From Agelaius tricolor (lineage: Eukaryota > Chordata > Aves > Passeriformes > Icteridae), in contig JALJCS010000012.1 in NCBI GenBank assembly GCA_023055355.1, forward strand, positions 9,832,501 to 9,896,500: 64,000 nucleotides of DNA, written 5' to 3'. A program made the position numbers and the translations under genes. How positions within the stretch are numbered: position 1 is the stretch's first letter; each line of letters opens with the position of its first letter. Shown here piece by piece: positions 56,930 through 64,000 of the stretch. Below the pieces are notes generated by a model. The model had not been told where the DNA came from. It saw only the letters and a list, made by a program, of their open reading frames with translations, and made no database searches.

Positions 56930-58130
56930 CACACAGCACAAAGCAAGTTACAATTTGGGCCAGACCCCATTCCTTTCAGCAGATCACTGTTGTTGCACAG
57001 TGCAGTGTCCGAGGAGCAGAGCCGGGCCTGTCAGGGTGAGGATGAGGAGGGCTCAGCTCCTGCTCCTCAAACCCTGAGCTGTGCTTGATGCTGCTGTGCA
57101 GTGTCCTCTCCCTTTCCTTGGGCTCTTTCCAGGTCCCAGGTGAGGGTCACGCTGTTGCTGCACTGATGCTGGAAGAGGGCCATCCCAAACCAAGGTGTGC
57201 CTGTCCCAAGCACTGCCCTCCTTCCCCCACCAGCCAAGGACACTGTGGGGTTCCAAACCTTAGCCAAGAATTCTGGAAAACTGCTGATGTGCAGAGTGAG
57301 ACAGCAGCAGGTGCTGGCAGGTGGAGGCTGGGTCATGGCACCTCTACCTTACACACAGAGATGAAGGTGGGGGTGAACTCAGAGCCCACCCCTGACTTTG
57401 GACTGCAGGGCCAGGCTACAGCTCCAGCTGAGATGCACCAGTTGTGAACTTGGGGTGTTAGGAGAAGAGACAGGAGGGCAGAATGAGGCAAAACACTGGA
57501 AAATTCCTCCTGGTACCCCCAGGTAGAAAGCCACAGCGCTGGCCTCTGCCCTGAACAAACCTGTGGAGGCCTCAGGGCAACCACCAGAGCTTCTCCAGGG
57601 GAAATGAGCTGAACAGAAAAAAAACAGCTTAGCAGAATTGTGGGGACTGTGTGCACAGGAAGGAAGAATTCTAACACACAGGTACTACAAGCAGGGACTG
57701 CTGCAAGCAGGGGTTTTCTGTGAATGAACATGAAGGAGTGTGGGAACTCCTAAGAGCTGGAACAATCACTCCACTTTATCCCCACGTGATGCAGAAACTG
57801 AAACAAACATCTCATAAAGGCACGTGGCTTCCCAGTGTGCCCCAGGGAAAATCTGGGATTATGAACTTCAAAGGAAAATCTGAGTTTTCTTGGTCTCAAG
57901 CAGGAGAACTACACCAAGCTGCTTCTCAGGGTGACTTCAGTCTGGGGCCATGGAGAGAACCCAGAGCCACGTTCTGCAGATGTCATAGGTGCCTTTATCA
58001 GCATCCACAACATCACAGAGAGTTGGGATGATCCTGATCTCCACCACTCCAGAGAGTGCTGTCACAGGAATGAACCAATGCACAGAGCTTCAAAGAGAAA
58101 ATTTTATGGACGCTTTTATACACATACACA

Positions 58131-58685
58131 AATATTTTAATATAATGGTAACTGAAATGTTATCCATATTCTTAGTACTGTCATAATTAACTAAAAAGAT
58201 ATTTTTTAAAATTTTGTAAAAATGACATATTTTACACATCTTCTATTTACAATTGCAATATGCTTAAATGTTATAAAACATCCACTCTGACCTTTAAAAT
58301 ATATGTATACTAGGACTTAGTATTAGATATATTATAATTTATAGCAAACTTAGAGTTTGCTGTGTACCTATCTATTCAACTGGAATTTTGTAATCAGCCT
58401 GGCTTAATAAAGGCTGCTCAAAACCAAAAATTGACAACAAAAAAGAAAAAGAAAAAAGAGAGGGAATGTGCAAATATTGGGGCAGGCAAAAAAAAACTTC
58501 TCAAGCTTGCATTTTTAAAATAACACCGTGAAGACTTCCAATAAATTAAAATCTTAACCCTCAAATCCTTTTCCTGGTATTGTCCATCAACTTAATTTTC
58601 AGTACTATTAATCTAAAAGGAAAAAATCTCCTCAACAACAAAGGACAAACCCCACCCCAGCCAGCAGCTCTTCCTGAGGCTGCAG
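58131..58685 (-). terminator. DOCK10: Probable 3'UTR and poly(A) signal of DOCK10
   Basis: AT-rich sequence follows the stop codon on the minus strand. A minus-strand ATTAAA at 58136-58141 is the clearest polyadenylation signal seen within 600 bp. The true end may be further left. Confidence 0.4.
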
Positions 58686-58805
58686 TCAGGCATCAGGGTT
58701 TGCTGGAGTGGCTGCTGCTGGCACAGAGGAGCTGGCTCTATGGATGACTCGGGAATACGTGCGCTCCATCCCTGGATGCTTTGCTGAGTCCTCCTTGTAG
58801 GCAAT
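58686..58805 (-). CDS. DOCK10: DOCK10 terminal coding exon
   Basis: Acceptor TTTTCCCCTGAAAAG above 58805; phase 0; 39 codons then TGA at 58688-58686. It reads [20 protein letters not shown] and continues to an Ala/Pro-rich end. The spacing of the acidic/basic and SRVI elements parallels the tail that follows MNEQ in DOCK10/11. It is clearly more diverged than the exons before it. Confidence 0.7.
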   Translation of the reverse strand: MAYKEDSAKHPGMERTYSRVIHRASSSVPAAATPANPDA

Positions 58806-61800
58806 CTTTTCAGGGGAAAAAAACAAAAGCAACAGTGAGAGAGATCTGAATTATTTGGTGTCTGAAGTGTCTGCTGTCTAACCAAGGGTTTCCCATTTTT
58901 TTATTGTTACACAATGATGCTAAGGATCTGACAGAGGAAAGGGACCTTGCCCTGGTAAATGGAGTCTGCAGGGATGGGCTGGGCTGACTGCTGCCAAGCT
59001 CCATGGGGTTCCCTGAACTGCACCACTCTCACACAAGTCCCCTACACTTTGCAAACTCCTGGACACCTACATTAGCACCTCCTGACCATGGCACAGACAG
59101 GCCCAGCTCTGCCCACGCTGTCACCTGGGGGTGCAGCAGCCCCACAGAGCTGCCCAGGCTGGGCAGCAGGGCTGGGACCAAGTGCCAGGCTGAGCCTGTG
59201 GGCAGAGCTCCAGTCGAGCAGCAGTGGCAAAAGCTCTGCCCTGTCCTAAAGAAGGAAGATCTTTTTCCTGAAGAAGCTCTTCTAGCTTTGGTAAAAGCCC
59301 TTTATAAACCTGTCATCCTCCATGGGTGCTTTGTGGAAGCATACAGAGCAGAGACAGGGTGATCCCCACTGACCACACGGCACCAGCACTGGAAGAGAAG
59401 CCTCTCCCCTTGACAAAGCTGCAGGTGCAGCCCTACACCATCAGTGGCAGCTGTCCCTGGCCAGGGCTGCAGGCCAGCCACCCCTCAGCTGTCACCAGGC
59501 AGACCTGAGCACAAACAGCTCCAGCAGCATGGGCAGCTCTGGGCAGGAGCTGCTCTCACATCCTGGGCTGCAGGGAGGGCACTGGGACTTGGGCATGCCC
59601 TGGCAGCCACTTTTGCTGCTGTTGGCACTTGCTTTTGTTGCTATTGGCACTTGCTTTTGCATCAGAGGACTCTCGTCCAGCTGCCTCACTGGCCTCCCCA
59701 AAGTTCACAGCTAGGATCCTAAAGAACAGGGCTCTCAAGACTGCTCATGGACAACACATCACACATACAGCTTAGATCTTTTTCTAAACTCCCTGAGAAG
59801 GGAGAAGGGAAATGGAACAAACATATCCAGCAGAAAAAACAGCAAGTGAGGGAAGTATATGACCTTAAAAGAAAAAAATAGATGTAAGAAAAATGAACAT
59901 ACCACTTTTGGCTATAGTATTGAGGGAAATGTTAGACAGGGAAGAAGAGAAGCTGTATAAGCAAGGACCATGACAGAGCTGTCAGAAAAGAAAAAAAAAA
60001 AAGAGAAAAACAAAAAAGAGAAAAAGATATGGTGATGAAAAAGTCACTGTCAGTAGGTGAGAAACAAAACTTTCTTGATACAACAATGGGAAAGATGGCA
60101 AATTGTACTGGTGTAAAGCACACAGCACAGATGCAAGAGAGCCTCAAGCTTTCCAGCTGTAAGATAAATATTTCAGCCACAGTTTATGGCATGTGATTTC
60201 TCTGAGGAAATACTCTGCTCAGAAGCAGGGAGTTCATGAGTTCATGACAAGAGGAGTAGAGTTTTCTCAAAACCCCCCACTGCCCAAAAAATGGGGCTGT
60301 CACATTTTAGGCTTCCCCAAAGTATTGTAAGTGGGAGACTGTTTTCAGAGTGGACTTTAAAATTCAGATGATTTTGGTAAAAGAGATGACAATTTTGACT
60401 TTTGTTGGATGAACTCTTTACACATTAGCACTGATTTGTACACATAATTTTGTATTCTTTAGTATGAAGAAAACTCAGAGCTCATGGATATAAATACAGG
60501 TATGAGCATTTAACAGAACTCTCCAAATGTTTTATGAATGCTGAATCTCATGGGCTGCTCATGCCTCTTTTGAGCTGACCATCCATTTTCCATTCTTGTG
60601 GGAAACAGTGGTTCACACAAGACATATGGTGCTGCCTATGCACACTGACTGATGGCCAAAATAACTTCCATGTGAGATGCATGGATATTGATCAACAAAC
60701 AACACTCTTAACACTTACATACTTTTCAAAACAGTGATAATTACTGGTTAGAATCACTGGAAGGCTTGAGGTTCACAAATCTTTATACACCTGAAGAGGA
60801 GAGGAGCACAACTCCCAGACCTGCAGCCACCCCTGACTCCATCCAGCAGGTACCAGGCCTCCAAGCAATTGGGAGCTTTACACCCAAGGAAAAACTCACT
60901 CAGTGCCACAGTAAGTACAACAATGGCAAGAAATTCAGGTCAACCCTTATTCTACTCATATGTGAAGATGAATAATACAGCATGGGGTAATGGAGAGCCA
61001 TGTAGGCACTTCTGTGAGATGCCACCACTGATACCAGTTGTTAAACCAAGTTACTGTGCACCAACAGGGCTTTTGGATGCTACAGGCACCTGGAAATGCA
61101 GCACAGCTGCTAGAGAGGAACTATTTATCACATGCAATCTAAGGTACCCTGCCCATAAACATGGAGAGATATAATTAAACATGGTTTAATTAGCACTTCA
61201 GTATGCAAATTGCTCAATATTTAATTTAAACTGAAACTATTAAAAAAAAAATCTGCCTGGACACAGCAGTAGAATAGCTGCAAGTGTGCACTGGAGTGCA
61301 ATTCAGAATTTTGGGATACAATTCATATAATGTATATATGCTTGCTCATCCTTCTGAAGCTGCTAAAATACATGGCATCTATCTTGACAGTGTACTCAAG
61401 CAAAAAAAAAAAAAAAATTGAAAAATAACCTTCTCTGAAAGCTGACCATAAATAGACACAATAAGGATACCTCCTGGGGTTATAAGCTACATCTTAAAAG
61501 CAATTTACTGTTTTAATTAAATACAACACAGCTATAGGACAAAGCAAGCAAAGCATTGAGCACTAGTTTAGGCTATTTTTCTATGCCTCTAAACCCCAGC
61601 CAGCATTTAGCCTCACAAACATTCAGCTTTTCAATATGTAGCAAGGCAGAAAACAGACCTTTGTTGATCAGATATAGAATATACTTCTATTAAAGAAAAA
61701 AAGAGGAAGAAACAAAACCCAAAACCAAAAAACAAAAAAAACCCCTGCTTTCTGTCACTATTGCATTGCAAGGTTTTACTTCTAGTATTTTTCTCTACAG

Positions 61801-63297
61801 CTTCATTTGTCACTAGAAGACACAATTAGTCCCCCTCATGGAGCCCAACCAGCACCCAAATAGATGTTCTGACCTGTTCATTCATGACTGCAGAGAGCTC
61901 GCTGAGCATGTCCTTGTAGTGAGACTTCATCTCTCCCTGGTACTCAAACTGGTCCTCCTTGATGAGGCGCTCGTTGACATCCAGGGCATGGCCACAGGCT
62001 TCAGCAAACTGCCTGCAAGCACCAAAACACAAAAACCAGTGACACAGCTTTTGTAGGAATGAAAAAGCCTATCTGTACACACACAGTGCTGCATCTCTTC
62101 TTCCCCTTGCAAACTGCACCTTGTTGGAAGTGAATTTCAGAACTCATTCTCACATCAAAAGGAATGTATTCTACTCGGGTAGCCCAGAACTACAGTAAAT
62201 GTTTCTCAGGAGTGACTTGTCAGATAGGGTAAATGCAGATGTAAATTAGGCTGGTTCAAATCAGCCTGACTCCATGTCTTGCCTGCCTGTGCCATGCAGA
62301 GTGTCCTATGTGCTATGTGGGGGGTGAAAAGCCTAATATTAATGTTTACCTGAAGATTTCCTTCAGAAGCTTAACTTGATTATCAGGATATCTCTTAGCA
62401 TTTGTCTCTTCAAGAAAAGCTCGAGCATAGGCCATTGGTCCAGCATTTACCTGTGTGGGAAATGCACAGCTTAGGAACAGAGAACAAGCCATACATTGTT
62501 GTTTCTCTTGTGCTCCAGGGCTTGGAGACTGGCCTCAGGCAAGCTAGGCTGTGCGAAGAACATCCCCTCAACTCCTTCTGTCACCAGGATGGAAGCTGAG
62601 GGGTTTTATTGAGGAAATAGGAGCTGCTCAGCCTCGTACAGGCTGCAGATCTGTGCTGGCCTTTCCAAGTCCCCAGCCAGCTGAGCACCCAGACAGTTAC
62701 GTGTTTGTTTGTAGATACTTCAATGAGAGCATCAGGAATACCTGTCACAATCCCAACTTTCTTGAATAGGAAATGACAAAGCCAATCCTAGCAAAACTCC
62801 CTTTAAAGAATCCACCTGCTTGTGATGGGTCATATTCTCAAGTGATACGGGACAGTCTTGTTGGAAAGGTCTTAGTTGTTATTTAGAGTAGACTTGAATT
62901 GAATAATTAGTATGAATAATATAAAACCAGCAGTCATCAATGCCAGTGGAAAACTTGCCATTCCTTAGTGTGTTTAGAGTGAGATCTAACAGCACTATAA
63001 TACAAAGTATGCCAAAGACAAAAAATATCTCGAATGATGAAAATCAGAATAAAAATTCAGGTAGATGCCTTGAAAAAAGAGAAAAAAGGCAGCAAATGGA
63101 CATTACCTTGACACTGACACTTCCTTGAAGCTTGAGCTGCAGTCGGATCATGTCCACTTCTTCCATTGTGCAAAGCTGATTGAGCTCTGAGACCTTTTTG
63201 GACATCTCATCAATGGCCACTTCGATGGGGTTCAGCTCTGTGCTGGTCTGGCTTATGACCTGAATCCTCTTCTTCACGTAGGGAAACAAGTGACTGG
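58686..63297 (-). CDS. DOCK10: DOCK10 C-terminal region, last four coding exons
   Basis: Guanine-nucleotide exchange factor of the DOCK-D (zizimin) family for Cdc42/Rac. Minus-strand exons 63297-63107, 62450-62350, 62012-61874 and 58805-58686 join in phase into the final 183 residues. The DHR2 end reads [71 protein letters not shown] and HYKDMLSEL, matching the DOCK10/DOCK11 type. The equivalent DOCK6/7/8 segment is quite different. The CUL3 neighbour and shared minus orientation choose DOCK10 over DOCK11. Upstream exons, including the PH and DHR1 domains, lie right of the window. Confidence 0.88.
58806..61873. other. Last intron of DOCK10
   Basis: About 3.1 kb of unique intronic DNA with a few A-rich runs (for example 59990-60025 and 61400-61420). 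No other exon or mobile element seen. Confidence 0.65.
61874..62012 (-). CDS. DOCK10: DOCK10 exon, DHR2 (second from last)
   Basis: Acceptor GGTGCTTGCAG, donor GAACAG|GTCAGA. Encodes [20 protein letters not shown] through ELSAVMNEQ, the final helices of DHR2. Confidence 0.9.
62350..62450 (-). CDS. DOCK10: DOCK10 exon, DHR2 (third from last)
   Basis: Acceptor CCCACACAG, donor TTCAG|GTAAAC. Encodes [19 protein letters not shown] through LLKEIF. The VNAGP element lies in the DHR2 lobe C nucleotide-sensor region, where a conserved valine helps expel GDP and magnesium in DOCK proteins. Confidence 0.9.
63107..63297 (-). CDS. DOCK10: DOCK10 exon, DHR2 (fourth from last)
   Basis: Acceptor TTGAGTAG above 63297, donor AAG|GTAATG at 63106. 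Encodes [10 protein letters not shown] through [12 protein letters not shown]. Starts in phase 1; the preceding exon is not in the window. Confidence 0.88.
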
Positions 63298-64000
63298 CTA
63301 CTCAAGAGAGAGAGAAATGGCTCAGAGAACTCACCCAACAAGAGAGTATTTAGGAAAGCAGAACAACTAAGTCAAAGTATTAACTTTTGACTTTGTCAAT
63401 CTCTTTATTAATCCACAAAAATTAAGTTTTAATCACTGAATGAGTAGAAGTGGCACAGAAGGTCCAAACTGAATTCTGATGTACCTGGCACTGGAAGAGC
63501 ATTTCCTTTTGAACTCATCAAGGACTGCAGCCACACTGCACTTGCTCTTGGCCCAGCAGGCTCTGGAGCAGATGCAGTGCAGGTGCCATTCCAGCACCCA
63601 GCCACAATTGACTTCAGCCATAGCAGAAGCCTTGCTTTCTTCTCAAACTGAAAGTGCTTCAGTTTACACAGGAAGGAAATGAAAACACATGACTTTACCA
63701 AACAGGTGTGGGGGGAAAAAAAAGGAAAAAAAAGAGAAGAAAAGACCATTTCCTTTAGTGAAAAGCACTGATGTGAGGTAGGTGCCAAAGGGAAAAGCAG
63801 GGGAGAAGTCATCAAATTCCCACCTCATGGCAAAGATGGAGCAGGACTGAGAGCGGTGGGAGCTGATGACAGCATGTAATAACCCAGGGAAAATATTCTG
63901 CCAGAAAAACAAGCCTCTGTTTTTGCCAGGCAGACCATAACAGACTTTCACTTTCAAGTCAGTGAAAGTACCTGCTTCACTAGAGATCTCAAAACATCTA
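63298..64000. other. DOCK10 intron running off the window
   Basis: I see no further DOCK10 exon here. A minus-strand GAAGCAG|GTACTT near 63970 could mimic a donor, but the codons before it do not resemble the family. Confidence 0.55.

Larger units (their letters stand above)
47901..58130. other. Repeat-rich intergenic DNA between CCDC195-like and DOCK10
   Basis: I found no splice-supported gene. It holds a direct 225-bp duplication, two minisatellites, an (AAT)n tract, an AT palindrome, two (TA)n tracts and a possible retroviral relic, each listed separately. The remainder is unique. Confidence 0.6.

Noticed and set aside
63664..63990. Possible extra DOCK10 exon ending near 63970
   Set aside because: A donor-like GCAG|GTACTT exists, but the codons before it do not resemble the DOCK segment expected before HLFPYVKKR.

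Overview
This window is vertebrate nuclear DNA, most likely from a bird and probably a songbird. The genes are split into short exons with GT-AG introns. CR1 LINE 3' fragments, two long-terminal-repeat relics of avian/passerine type, CpG-island promoters and GC-rich minisatellites fit an avian genome. There are no bacterial-style operons. Almost all long open frames outside the exons below are chance frames or frames inside tandem repeats.

Layout: (1) 280-1190 is a CpG island holding coding exon 1 of CUL3 on the minus strand; the rest of CUL3 lies to the left of the window. (2) 1.2-22.1 kb is intergenic, with CR1 and small tandem repeats near CUL3 and one ERV LTR at about 20.2-20.6 kb. (3) 22.2-39.2 kb is a complete plus-strand soluble guanylate cyclase beta-2-like gene (GUCY1B2-like). 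I could join 16 coding exons with consistent phases into an uninterrupted 780-residue reading frame, from a one-codon first coding exon to a C-terminal CaaX-type tetrapeptide. (4) 42.7-47.7 kb is a three-exon minus-strand gene of 215 codons that looks like the bird counterpart of CCDC195. (5) 47.7-58.1 kb is repeat-rich intergenic DNA with a 225-bp direct duplication, two large minisatellites, an AT palindrome and (TA)n tracts. (6) 58.1-63.3 kb carries the last four coding exons of DOCK10 (minus strand), encoding the C-terminal end of its DHR2 Rac/Cdc42 exchange domain; the gene continues off the right end.

The frame CUL3 - DOCK10 (both minus) matches the human 2q36 block as I remember it. 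Human and rodent GUCY1B2 lies elsewhere (human 13q14, beside FAM124A and SERPINE3, where it is degenerate). FAM124B and SERPINE2 flank CUL3 in the 2q36 block. The cyclase gene here is therefore either a translocated GUCY1B2 or a retained duplicate (ohnolog) of it that mammals lost. This is the most interesting point in the window. The genes are not a pathway: CUL3 is a ubiquitin-ligase scaffold, the cyclase a predicted haem-based NO/gas sensor making cGMP, DOCK10 a Rho-GTPase activator, and the CCDC195-like protein is of unknown function.
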